A stretch of 64,000 bases of DNA from positions 419,961 to 483,960 of the forward strand of contig CAWARU010000002.1 in assembly GCA_963784575.1 (NCBI GenBank), read 5' to 3'. The stretch comes from CAWARU01 sp963784575 (GTDB lineage: Bacteria > Pseudomonadota > Gammaproteobacteria > UBA6186 > Azoamicaceae). The notes under the pieces were generated by a model that was given only the letters and a program-made list of their open reading frames with translations, was not told where the DNA came from and did not search any database. The position numbers and the translations under genes were made by a program. Below are positions 34,870-43,170 of the stretch, piece by piece (the stretch's first letter is position 1; the number at the start of each line of letters is the position of its first letter).

Positions 34870-36774
34870 TCAGCCCAGCCTAGGACCTTTTTGCGGAACA
34901 TCTTTCCTGGCCTCAGTTTGAGGTTCTGGCTCGGATGCAGCTGCAGTCGGTGTTTGCCTTTGTCTCTCTTCAACTCTTGCTTCAACACTTGCTCTTAATA
35001 AAGGCGTGATTGCTTTGGGCAGAGCTTCCGCAGGCTCTTCTGCAGCAGGTGATGTCATTTCATCATCGGAAGAGGAAATAATTTCTGCTGCGTTTTCTAT
35101 TCTATCGGAAAACTTAATGACTTGCTCTTTTGCACTCAAAGATGCTTCGATCTTCGCTAATTCTGCACCAGATTGCAGCTCTTTATCTAATGCGTCTCTG
35201 GTTGCAGCATCTGCTTCGCCCATAGCCGTTAATTCTTGATGACGTTTTACAGCGGAATAACCTGATACAACAGCGGCAACAGCTGAAACTGCGGCTGCCG
35301 CAACCCAGAGTGCAAAACCTGCTGGGGGAAAGGCTACGGTTAATACGGCAGCAACTGCGGTCAAGACCAATAGACCAGAGCCTATCGCATTGCCAGTTTT
35401 GCCTGCGACTCTCGCCTGTAATGCCTTAAGCCGCAAATCCCGGCCAGGGTCAATGCCGTATAGCTCTTCTCGCTTCAATTCTTCTTTTGCGGTTTTAATG
35501 GAGATCAAATTGCCAGCACAAAGAAAAGCGATACCTACGGGAAGGAAGATTGGAACAGCGAGTGCCGCTCCCATCAAACCGACACCAACCGCATCGGACA
35601 GGAATTCGCCGCGACGATAATCTCGAAGTGCTTGCAAATGCTTGCGCGCCTCTATTTTATCATGGTCATGAACGCTTGGATCATAGCTTTGAGCCAAGGT
35701 AAGGGAAGAGTATCTGAAATAATCACTCACTATTCTGATGGGTTCTGAAATTAAATTCACCCCAATGAAAGATCCCGCCACACTGGCACCTGTAGATACC
35801 GCAGCAAAGAAGTTTGATAGGGAGTAGAGTCCAGAAAAAACTCGTTTCTCTGTCTTAAAACGATTCCTAGATTTCAGAGCTTTTTTAAGCATGTTATTTA
35901 ATACAGCAATTTTTGTTTTGAGAAGTGGATCGTTTTGACGAGCAATAAAGCTTGCAGTAATTTTTCTGCTGCGCACCTCTAATTTCTTTATCCGGTTTTC
36001 AAGCTTTATAATTTCATCCGTAGTTAAATGCTGTTCTGGTATCATCCCTTTTACAATGCCTTTGTTTAAAAGGCTCTTCGGCAATTTACGGCCATGCCTC
36101 GCCAATAGACTTTGCTCCTGTTCTTTAAGTTTTTCTAATTCCTTCTTATAATAGCGAATGAGGCGATATTGCTCAGCATCCATGCTGTTTCCGGCAAGCA
36201 GATCATGTTTCATCGTTAACACTTCATCCACAATCAAATCAAGTTCTCGTTCAGACGATACTGCATCTATCTGTACCGCAAGATCGATTCTGCTTGGCTT
36301 TATTTTACGTACAAATTCTTGGCGTCGATTGAGTTCATTCAAAGAATCATTGGCTGTTTGAAGTTTTTGCTGATATTCCTGATATCGTGGATTCCGAGAT
36401 AGAGCTTCTTTTAAGGCAGCATCCAAGGCTACTGGATCATGTGCTGCGGGTTCCCTTTCGTCGCCTCCCTCTCTGCCAACTCCGCCAAGTTGTTTCAATT
36501 GGGCCAATTCAATTTCGGCAAGTTCATGCTCTAAATTCCGAACGTGCGCTTTAGTATTCTGGATACTTTTTTCAAGTTTTTTGAGATAATTATTTTTTCC
36601 AAAGGAAACCAGTTTTTTCAAGCACTCAAGTTCGAGGGTTTTATCGGTATCAGTGGCAGGGCCGGAAAGCAAAATACCAGCATAGATAGGGCTTTCACCT
36701 GGAACCGCGCTATCTGCTTGTTTAGGTCCTTGCTTTAGAGGTCCTCTTGCTGTGGGTTCTTTTTTTACTGACAT
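34870..36774 (-). CDS. Coiled-coil protein with membrane hairpins, unknown function
   Basis: This is 634 residues. Residues about 50-330 are strongly helical and charged (coiled coil: NTKAHVRNLEHELAEIELAQ, YYKKELEKLKEQEQSLLARH). Then come hydrophobic blocks at about 335-360, 415-445 and 480-520 (LLVLTAVAAVLTVAFPPAG, LWVAAAAVSAVAAVVSGYSA), which look like paired membrane helices. The C-terminal 90 residues are acidic, then Pro/Ala-rich. The architecture is like that of the 6857-8347 frame. I recognise no family. An effector that inserts into host membranes is a possibility only. Confidence 0.6.
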   Translation of the reverse strand: MSVKKEPTARGPLKQGPKQADSAVPGESPIYAGILLSGPATDTDKTLELECLKKLVSFGKNNYLKKLEKSIQNTKAHVRNLEHELAEIELAQLKQLGGVGREGGDEREPAAHDPVALDAALKEALSRNPRYQEYQQKLQTANDSLNELNRRQEFVRKIKPSRIDLAVQIDAVSSERELDLIVDEVLTMKHDLLAGNSMDAEQYRLIRYYKKELEKLKEQEQSLLARHGRKLPKSLLNKGIVKGMIPEQHLTTDEIIKLENRIKKLEVRSRKITASFIARQNDPLLKTKIAVLNNMLKKALKSRNRFKTEKRVFSGLYSLSNFFAAVSTGASVAGSFIGVNLISEPIRIVSDYFRYSSLTLAQSYDPSVHDHDKIEARKHLQALRDYRRGEFLSDAVGVGLMGAALAVPIFLPVGIAFLCAGNLISIKTAKEELKREELYGIDPGRDLRLKALQARVAGKTGNAIGSGLLVLTAVAAVLTVAFPPAGFALWVAAAAVSAVAAVVSGYSAVKRHQELTAMGEADAATRDALDKELQSGAELAKIEASLSAKEQVIKFSDRIENAAEIISSSDDEMTSPAAEEPAEALPKAITPLLRASVEARVEERQRQTPTAAASEPEPQTEARKDVPQKGPRLG

Positions 36775-36814
36775 ACATTACTACATTACCTACATAGTTT
36801 TAGTTTTAATTTTA

Positions 36815-38644
36815 TTAATAAAATCTTCGGGAGGGCGTTTGGCTATCTTCCTTTGCAGCACTTGGTTCTACGCCTTGGATTCGCTTTCTTTCTGCCTCAA
36901 TTTCAGCTGCAATTTGATCAGGTACCAGCTCACGAAGTGCCTCGATTAAGCCTGCATGCTTCATTTTTACAGCGGAAGGAATCAAGATATCGGATCGGCC
37001 TGTACTCTCTAAAAATTTGAGTGCAGCATCACGACCCATCGTTTCAGTGACAGTTTTTAAAATTAGGGCGATCAACTCCAATTTTTGGTTTTTTTTGCCG
37101 AGAAAGTTTCTTGAGTTAAAAGAAACATCATCGCCATGATGGGTATGGACATAATCTCTTAATATTGTTAAGTAGAATTTTTTATCTGCATCAGGCGCAT
37201 TCTTCAGGCCCTCCAACAGAATATTGACTTGTGCCATCCGGATATACTTGGTGAACTTTTTATATTCTGTTTCGGCATAATGTCTTGCCATCGTTTCGAT
37301 TTCTTCACTGGAAAGCTTCTTTTCTTCTTGTAATCTCTCTTTTTCAAATAAGTAGAGCACGCCTTCAATAGTTGCTTTTATATTGACAAAAGAGCAGGTG
37401 CCGAATTTTTGCGGTTTCGAAGGCAGCCCTCCCGTAAGCTTGCCGCCCTCCATTAGATTTACAATGGATTTTAGGTCGACCCCTGATTCACGGCTGTCCG
37501 TCTCTGTGAAAAGTGATTCTGACAATAACTTGGGATCTGATATTTTGAATATATGTGTGTATCCTTTCTCAAAAAGCACACCGCCTTCTCCTCTATTGCA
37601 ATAAACACCGCCATCCTTATACAGTGCAAGTCCCATTTTATGCATTGCATGGCCAGGATGGTGAAAAACCAGTTTTCCGCTGCCATAGCGATCCACTAAG
37701 TCCTTTTCTGAAACTTGTCCATCCATTTCAGAGTATTGTACGGCCACTTCCATGGCTTCCAAGATTTTTTTAAAATCTCCCAATGCCTTGCCCGCAACAA
37801 ATCTTCCAGTATAGGATTCTAATAATTGCCTCAATTTTTCGAGCGACATATTGCTCAAACAACCTGTATAAGGGACTTTCAAAGGGGACTTCGCACCTGG
37901 GATCTTGAGACTGACGGTACCTCGCATACCTAAAGTATGCCCGCTCTGCTTGATTAAACGTAATTTATTGTAAAGTTCAATACTTTCCGTGAACTCTTTC
38001 TGATCTTTTTGGTAAGATTTTAGCAGCGATATAATTTCAGGAGGTCTCTTCAAGTGCGTAGCCTCTGAAATTGCGGTCCTGTCTCTCCCGTCAAAGGCAA
38101 ATACGTCAGCGCCAGATTTCAGTAATTCTTCCATCACTTCCTTGGAGGCATTCGTAGCAGAAATTATCAGTGCTGTCCTGAAGAATTTCGGGTTTACCTC
38201 ATTGACATTTGCACCACTCTCCAACAGCAATTTTACCAAAGCAAGATTATCTGTAGCGGCAGCGTGTATTAATGCAAAATCTCCCTTTTTATCCTTTATA
38301 TTTATCTCTGCATGCATTGCTAATAATTTTCGCACCGCATCCATTTTACCGGTTTTTACTGCAGCTATTAGCGGAGGATCGAAAAATTTACTTGTTGCAT
38401 TTACCTCTGCACCTGCTTTTATCAGAATATCCATCGCTTCGAGATCTCCCTCTGAAGCTGCCATTGATAATGCAGAGCTCAATTCCCTAGCGTTCCAGAT
38501 CGAACTCTCCAATTGCGTTTTCAATCCACCATGATCCCCTGATTGAGCCAATTTGTGTAATTCTTGTACACGATCGCTCAAGGGTTCTTCAGTTTCTTCT
38601 TCCTCTTCTTCGATGTTAGGATTTTTTGTGCTAGGATTGCCCAT
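36815..38644 (-). CDS. Ankyrin-repeat protein with large unrecognised C-terminal domain
   Basis: This is 609 residues from ATG 38644 (AAGGGG 9 nt upstream; the frame extends to 38731 without a better start). The N-terminus is acidic (EEEEEETEEP). Ankyrin units occupy about residues 25-190 (ALSMAASEGDLEAMDILIKA, PLIAAVKTGKMDAVRKLLAM, ALIHAAATDNLALVKLLLES, ALIISATNASKEVMEELLKS). Residues about 210-500 form a separate domain containing KLVFHHPGHAMHKMGLALYK and GGVLFEKGYTHIFKISDP, without a family I can name; its His-rich strand pattern suggests a globular, possibly enzymatic, fold. There is no signal peptide. Confidence 0.8.
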   Translation of the reverse strand: MGNPSTKNPNIEEEEEETEEPLSDRVQELHKLAQSGDHGGLKTQLESSIWNARELSSALSMAASEGDLEAMDILIKAGAEVNATSKFFDPPLIAAVKTGKMDAVRKLLAMHAEINIKDKKGDFALIHAAATDNLALVKLLLESGANVNEVNPKFFRTALIISATNASKEVMEELLKSGADVFAFDGRDRTAISEATHLKRPPEIISLLKSYQKDQKEFTESIELYNKLRLIKQSGHTLGMRGTVSLKIPGAKSPLKVPYTGCLSNMSLEKLRQLLESYTGRFVAGKALGDFKKILEAMEVAVQYSEMDGQVSEKDLVDRYGSGKLVFHHPGHAMHKMGLALYKDGGVYCNRGEGGVLFEKGYTHIFKISDPKLLSESLFTETDSRESGVDLKSIVNLMEGGKLTGGLPSKPQKFGTCSFVNIKATIEGVLYLFEKERLQEEKKLSSEEIETMARHYAETEYKKFTKYIRMAQVNILLEGLKNAPDADKKFYLTILRDYVHTHHGDDVSFNSRNFLGKKNQKLELIALILKTVTETMGRDAALKFLESTGRSDILIPSAVKMKHAGLIEALRELVPDQIAAEIEAERKRIQGVEPSAAKEDSQTPSRRFY

Positions 38645-38739
38645 ATACACGCACCCCTTTAATGTATTATGTTTTATATGAAATTGGTCCGTGTATATTA
38701 GGCAATTATTCAGATACTTAGTTCCGCCCAAAGAAGGGC

Positions 38740-38974
38740 GGTAACTGTTCAGGCATGGGAAATCAGGTGTAGTAAAACGGGAAGACTTTTAGGCAAGGTC
38801 GCTTTAAAAAATTAACAAAATAGCGGAGTTTACAAATAGTAAATGAGCAAATTTTGTTAATTTTTTAAAGCGAGATTGCCACAAAACGGCAGGATAGCCG
38901 TTTTGGAAACGCCGAATAGGCGGAGCCCGAAGGGCCGAGCGCCATGGACGGCGCGAGTCAGAAGATGGGCGTTC
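38740..38974 (+). repeat. 235-bp modular palindromic repeat, copy A (module order M0-M1-M2-M3)
   Basis: M0 (about 38740-38795) starts GGTAACTGTTCAGG and ends TTTTAGGCA. M1 is a hairpin with a perfect 22-bp stem (38800-38821 with 38851-38872) around a 29-nt loop that itself holds TTTAC/GTAAA. M2 (38881-38960) is a string of short hairpins: CAAAACGGC/GCCGTTTTG, CGCC/GGCG, GCCC/GGGC, GCGCC/GGCGC. M3 is AGAAGATGGGCGTTC (38960-38974). A partner of the same length lies at 62063-62297 on the other strand with M1 and M2 exchanged. Confidence 0.85.
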
Positions 38975-39070
38975 AAGGGCAGTGCCAGAACGGTTCTTTA
39001 ATTTAGAAGGGTTTTTATGATCTTTATCATCTCCCGACTTCACTATTTTTGAGTCTTCTAAAATAGCAAA

Positions 39071-39090
39071 AGCCCCGTACCACGGGGGCT
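39071..39090 (-). terminator. Terminator downstream of transposase
   Basis: Read on the minus strand, AGCCCC...GGGGCT forms a hairpin (one bulged G) followed by TTTTGCTATTTT, about 40 bp after the transposase stop. It lies inside the element if the ends at 39031/41013 are right. Confidence 0.6.
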
Positions 39091-39129
39091 ATAGCCAATT
39101 TAGGCACTACATTATTTGATGTTGGAAAG

Positions 39130-40827
39130 TTATCTTAAATAGACTGTTGCGTCTGGTGAGCGGGTTAAATTGAAGGCCTTGTAGATTTTTCGTGCGGTAT
39201 TAGTGATGCGACCAGGAACGCGATATAGATCCTTGGTTTGCTTATGAACGTAAATAGAGGATTGAATTCCTCTTAACTCATCAATCACTGTCTCTATACT
39301 AATTTTTTGTGTCAAATTTAATCGATACTGTAAATGTCGTAATACCGAAAATGTCATATAACAAATAGCAATATGTGCATGAATTCGGTTTGGATTCCAA
39401 TGATAAATCGGACGCATAGCGAGCGTATGCTTATTGATCCGGAAGGATTCTTCAATCACCCAGAGCCGAGAATATTGGGCGAGCAATGTCTCAGCCTTTT
39501 CATCTTCGATATTAGTAATAATTCCGTGTAGTCCATCCCACATCGCATCATGCGCAATCTTATCCTCATCTAATTGAGTGCATGCTTGGGGATTTGTTTT
39601 TGTAAATTTTTTGACGCCTTGATTAGTTATTAATTTTTGTGTTTGGCCCTTTTTACCAATTACTTTTTCAATTTTTTCTAAAACTCGAGTTCTATCAGCC
39701 ACATCTTTTAATGCTCGCTTCTTTTTATAGCTGACTACTAAGCGACGATTCTCGTGATTAAATTCACCAATCCACGCAAATTCATCGTTTAAAACAGTAG
39801 GATAATAACGAGACTCACTAAGTATTTCGCTTTTAATATTATCAGGCAAAGTGCGTAATTTTGCTGCAACAATATATTGATACCCTTTTTCTTCCATTAG
39901 AGCCATATTTTTTTTAGAGAACATAGCACGGTCACCGACAAAACAAACTGATTTAATATTAAATAGAGTATGCCAATGCTCAATCGCTGCAATTAAAGTC
40001 CCTACTTCAGCCTTATTACCTTCAAATAATTCATAGCTAATGGGCAAACCATCACCATTAGTTGCCAAAGCTAGCACCACTTGCGTTGTGTTAAACCGAC
40101 AATCTTTACTGTAACCAAACCTTCTAAGCTCATCTGTTTCAATAGATTCGAAGTAAAGCGTAGTCACATCAAATAATACTAAATCTACACTTTCAGGAAA
40201 TAAGGATTGCGTTCGAGCGAACGTTAGTTTTTTTATTTGATCGATTTGATTAAACACTTTATCCATCGTTGAGTAGAGAGCATCTAAATCATGACTTTTT
40301 CCGAAATTATCTTCTAATATACGTTGAGTTTTTCGTTTGCTCGCAGGAAAAACTAATCGGGTTAACACCATATCCTTTAACAAATCATTATCCCGTTTGC
40401 TTTTGAAAATTTTATGGTATCCTAACTCGTCGTAAACATAACCACCAACCTCGTGAACGCCCTCAATGATGCGTTCATGTTCAACGATCATATCTAAAGT
40501 GACCTGCTCAGGAGGAAGAATATCCTTAATTTCCTTTTTTGCGGGACGGCCAGGTTTTTTATTCTTATTTACTTTTAATAAGGCTGATAAATCGCCTTCA
40601 GCGGTTTCAAAGAGGCTAAGTTGCTCAGAGTTTTTTTCATTAACTGTAAGCATTGAGGCAATAATATCTTGGGCCAAGTCACGAAGTTTTTGTTCTTCTT
40701 TTTCATTCATTGCAATACCGACATGGCGCATAATTTTTTGTTTAACAGTAGTGTCTTCTCGATACGACTCGACGATTTGCACCGATTTTCGCGGACTATT
40801 TGGTGTTGATTTAACGCGAACAAACAA
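39130..40827 (-). CDS. IS1634-family transposase
   Basis: This is a 565-residue DDE transposase of the IS4-like superfamily. The N-terminus FVRVKSTPNSPRKSVQIVES is the IS1634 start. The first catalytic Asp is in VDLVLFDVTTLYFES, the second in SVCFVGDRAMFSKKN and the Glu in YSRLWVIEESFRINK (the Y-(2)-R-(3)-E-(6)-K signature). The protein appears intact, so the element may be active. It ends with RSPDATVYLR. Confidence 0.92.
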   Translation of the reverse strand: MFVRVKSTPNSPRKSVQIVESYREDTTVKQKIMRHVGIAMNEKEEQKLRDLAQDIIASMLTVNEKNSEQLSLFETAEGDLSALLKVNKNKKPGRPAKKEIKDILPPEQVTLDMIVEHERIIEGVHEVGGYVYDELGYHKIFKSKRDNDLLKDMVLTRLVFPASKRKTQRILEDNFGKSHDLDALYSTMDKVFNQIDQIKKLTFARTQSLFPESVDLVLFDVTTLYFESIETDELRRFGYSKDCRFNTTQVVLALATNGDGLPISYELFEGNKAEVGTLIAAIEHWHTLFNIKSVCFVGDRAMFSKKNMALMEEKGYQYIVAAKLRTLPDNIKSEILSESRYYPTVLNDEFAWIGEFNHENRRLVVSYKKKRALKDVADRTRVLEKIEKVIGKKGQTQKLITNQGVKKFTKTNPQACTQLDEDKIAHDAMWDGLHGIITNIEDEKAETLLAQYSRLWVIEESFRINKHTLAMRPIYHWNPNRIHAHIAICYMTFSVLRHLQYRLNLTQKISIETVIDELRGIQSSIYVHKQTKDLYRVPGRITNTARKIYKAFNLTRSPDATVYLR

Positions 40828-41181
40828 AGTAGACGCCTCTATTTTGAAAAACTAAGTGAAATTTTAAAAAATTTTTTTCAAAGTGTCAACATTTTTTTGT
40901 TTACTAGGCACTACAGTAGAAAATTTTTGATCATGAAATAAAAAAGATCCCGTGCTACAAGGATTTAATAAAAAAACTTTTGGGAATTTAGTTTAGATTA
41001 CGATGAAGTCGGGATCATATATTTATTATTGTATTGAAGATTTAAAATTTAATCAATGAGCATTGACTAAATTTAGTCATTATGCATTGATTAAAATTGA
41101 GAATTAAAAACATTTTATTTTTGTAAGTTTAATAAATAAGTGAATATACAATATTTAATATTACTTTTTGCTATTTGTTTA

Positions 41182-41206
41182 AGTCGGTGACAAATTGTCA
41201 CCGACT
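41182..41206. terminator. Perfect hairpin downstream of split AAA-ATPase gene
   Basis: AGTCGGTGACA (41182-41192) and TGTCACCGACT (41196-41206) are perfect complements with a 3-nt loop. It lies 39 bp beyond the stop of the gene ending at 41245. There is no clear T-run on the minus side, so a terminator is likely but not certain. Confidence 0.5.
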
Positions 41207-41244
41207 GAAATTGTTGACAGTAAGATTGCATACTTGAAAATGTT

Positions 41245-41862
41245 TTAAATAATCTCGTGAGTTAATAATAGTGTAGTACTTTTACGAGTAGCCAGATCTG
41301 TCGTTTCATAAGCTGAAATAACCGATTTTCCAGAAAATGCAATTCCTATTTTTAATAATTTTTTTATATGATCATAACTTTTTAATTCTGTATTGTACAC
41401 CTTAGAATCAATCTGTTTAACAGCATCTTTTGCAACAGTTGTCATGTCTTGCGAAGCTTTAGCAAGTTTAAATTCTAGAATAACAGCTTTTGAGTTATGG
41501 TGATCTTTTGGTACTAGCAGTACATCGTAACGGCCTAAACCGCTTTCTCTATTGGATCTAATATGAAATTTTTCACGCAATCCTGCGATTAAGGCCAAGG
41601 AAAAGCCATGATAAAATGCCTCGCCCTTTTTACCACCATCTACGTCAAAAACGCTTGCTGTTTCGAGTAAATAATTTGCCATATTTTCGGTAAATTCTTG
41701 GACGTCTCCCTTGATCAAACTATTTAAAAAAGAGACATATTTATCTTCACCGCCGCCTAATTTTTCGACAAACCAATCGAGTGTAAATTGTTTGTATAAC
41801 ATAAAGACTTCGCGATTAGGAATACTTAGAACACATTTAAGGGAACCCAGACTCTCTATCAA
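41245..41862 (-). CDS. PD-(D/E)XK nuclease-like C-terminal part of split AAA-ATPase protein (DUF1703/PDDEXK_9)
   Basis: This is the +1 continuation of the 41837-43021 gene. After CVLSIPNREVFMLYKQF comes the nuclease-like domain: AFYHGFSLALIAGL, SNRESGLGRYDVLLVPKDH (catalytic Asp) and AVILEFKLAKA (the ExK element), then ALQQI-like VAKDAVKQIDSKVY. These are the standard blocks of PDDEXK_9. The TTG at 41862 is not a convincing start, so the domain is probably made only if the frameshift is bypassed or not made at all. Confidence 0.8.
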   Translation of the reverse strand: MIESLGSLKCVLSIPNREVFMLYKQFTLDWFVEKLGGGEDKYVSFLNSLIKGDVQEFTENMANYLLETASVFDVDGGKKGEAFYHGFSLALIAGLREKFHIRSNRESGLGRYDVLLVPKDHHNSKAVILEFKLAKASQDMTTVAKDAVKQIDSKVYNTELKSYDHIKKLLKIGIAFSGKSVISAYETTDLATRKSTTLLLTHEII

Positions 41863-43021
41863 AAACAGAAGAGGAGGCGGTAAGATAGCCGGTAAATAAC
41901 AATAAACTCCAAAGCGCGGCTTCGTTATCTTTTAAGCTATCGAAGGTAACATATTTGTTGATTCGAGTGGAGATAGTATTTCCTTGCATCAAGATTTCAA
42001 GCTTTGATTTAATATCAGCGGTTGAGCCCATGATGGTGCTTTTGACTAAATCGTTGCGCGCTGATTCTGTCCAGTAGAGTTCGATATCGCCATTATGTGA
42101 CAAGCAAGCCATAATAGACCATGGATTGTAAACGATTAAGTCGTAGGCTTTGTAACCGTTATACCAAGTTTGAATATCTTTTAGTTTTAATTCAGCATTT
42201 TTTTCAGCAAATAAGCTTTTGATTTCAGGTTCCGAAAATCCGAAATGATTTTTATAGGGTTCGTCGAGTACGGTATAAGTCATTAGATTGTTAAGACCAG
42301 ACAACATGCTATCCTTGGAAACGCGTAAAATGCCCGTTAAAACGCCACGTTCAAGAGCTTCATTTCCCTTCAGCGCCGCGCTAAACAAATTGCGCATAAA
42401 ATTGGTAATTTCATCGAGATATTTTTCAAAAGCACCATTAATGGGAGTGTCATATTCATCAATTAAAATATAAACTTTTTTACCTAAATGCATGTAAAAG
42501 CATTCACTTAATATTTTGAGAGAATTTTCAATTTCTGATCTGGATGCTGTCCGTTTTAAAATATTATTAAACGAAATGCGTTGCGGTTCTGTCAGCTTAG
42601 GGCTGTCTTTTAGCTCTTCAAATTCACCATATAAGTAGCTCATTTGCTCGCATATTTTCTGATACGCACTTTCAAAAGTATCTGCGTGGATATCCTTGAA
42701 AGAAATAAAAATAACCGAATATTGCCCTTGGCTATTCATGTACCTACCGGCGTCTACTGAAGCTATGGCAAGATTATCAAACAGACCCTTTGTTTTTATG
42801 CCACGAACCTCTGGTGCAAAAAAGTGACGTAACAGGGACATGTTTAAGGTCTTACCCCATCGACGAGGACGAATGAGTAAAGTCACTTCATTTCCTCTAT
42901 CAATGAGTTCTTTAATCATTAAGGATTTGTCGCAAAACAAGTAGTTTTCATCGATCAATTTGCGAAAATTATCGATACCGACTGGGACCCTTTTTTCAAT
43001 CAGAAAGTTTTGAGTATTCAT
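41837..43021 (-). CDS. AAA-ATPase-like domain protein, N-terminal part of split gene
   Basis: This is 394 residues. The family start VGIDNFRKLIDENYLFCDKS is present, with Walker A in LLIRPRRWGKTLNMSLL (residues about 48-64), Walker B in KKVYILIDEYDTPIN, sensor-like LTGILRVSKDSMLSGLNN and a C-terminal TWYNGY block. These AAA-ATPase/DUF1703 proteins are common, often multicopy and frequently in accessory regions; their function is not firmly established. The frame stops at CCT TAA A (41842-41836), and skipping one T continues directly as KCVLSIPNRE, the family's next conserved block. Confidence 0.85.
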   Translation of the reverse strand: MNTQNFLIEKRVPVGIDNFRKLIDENYLFCDKSLMIKELIDRGNEVTLLIRPRRWGKTLNMSLLRHFFAPEVRGIKTKGLFDNLAIASVDAGRYMNSQGQYSVIFISFKDIHADTFESAYQKICEQMSYLYGEFEELKDSPKLTEPQRISFNNILKRTASRSEIENSLKILSECFYMHLGKKVYILIDEYDTPINGAFEKYLDEITNFMRNLFSAALKGNEALERGVLTGILRVSKDSMLSGLNNLMTYTVLDEPYKNHFGFSEPEIKSLFAEKNAELKLKDIQTWYNGYKAYDLIVYNPWSIMACLSHNGDIELYWTESARNDLVKSTIMGSTADIKSKLEILMQGNTISTRINKYVTFDSLKDNEAALWSLLLFTGYLTASSSVFDRESGFP

Positions 43022-43170
43022 ATGGCTAATATTTTAGCATGATAAAAGCTCATTTGTCCATCAGGTTGTTTGGCTTATGTTCTAGAGGTTTCTAGGACTT
43101 TGGAGCCCAGAGGCCTTGGGATACTGACGTTCTGAGTCATTGGGACCTGGAACTCTTAATGTTTAGTTTT

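Larger units (their letters stand above)
39031..41013 (-). mobile_element. IS1634-family insertion sequence
   Basis: The element carries one long transposase gene. Its ends are assigned by an 11-bp inverted repeat, TCCCGACTTCA at 39032-39042 and its complement at 41004-41014. ATCAT occurs directly outside both ends (39026-39030 and 41014-41018), a plausible 5-bp target duplication with a 2-nt ambiguity on the left. The total length of about 1.98 kb is reasonable for the family. An additional direct repeat TAGGCACTACA lies just inside each end (39101-39111, 40905-40915). Confidence 0.7.

Noticed and set aside
38804..39043. Open frame across the modular repeat (contains QNGYPAVL).
   Set aside because: It is produced by the palindromic repeat; the same peptide appears in the other copy, and there is no ribosome site or protein-like composition.
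39101..40915. TAGGCACTACA direct repeats as target duplication of the IS.
   Set aside because: They are not bordered by inverted repeats, and an inverted repeat with ATCAT flanks lies further out, so these are treated as subterminal; not fully excluded.
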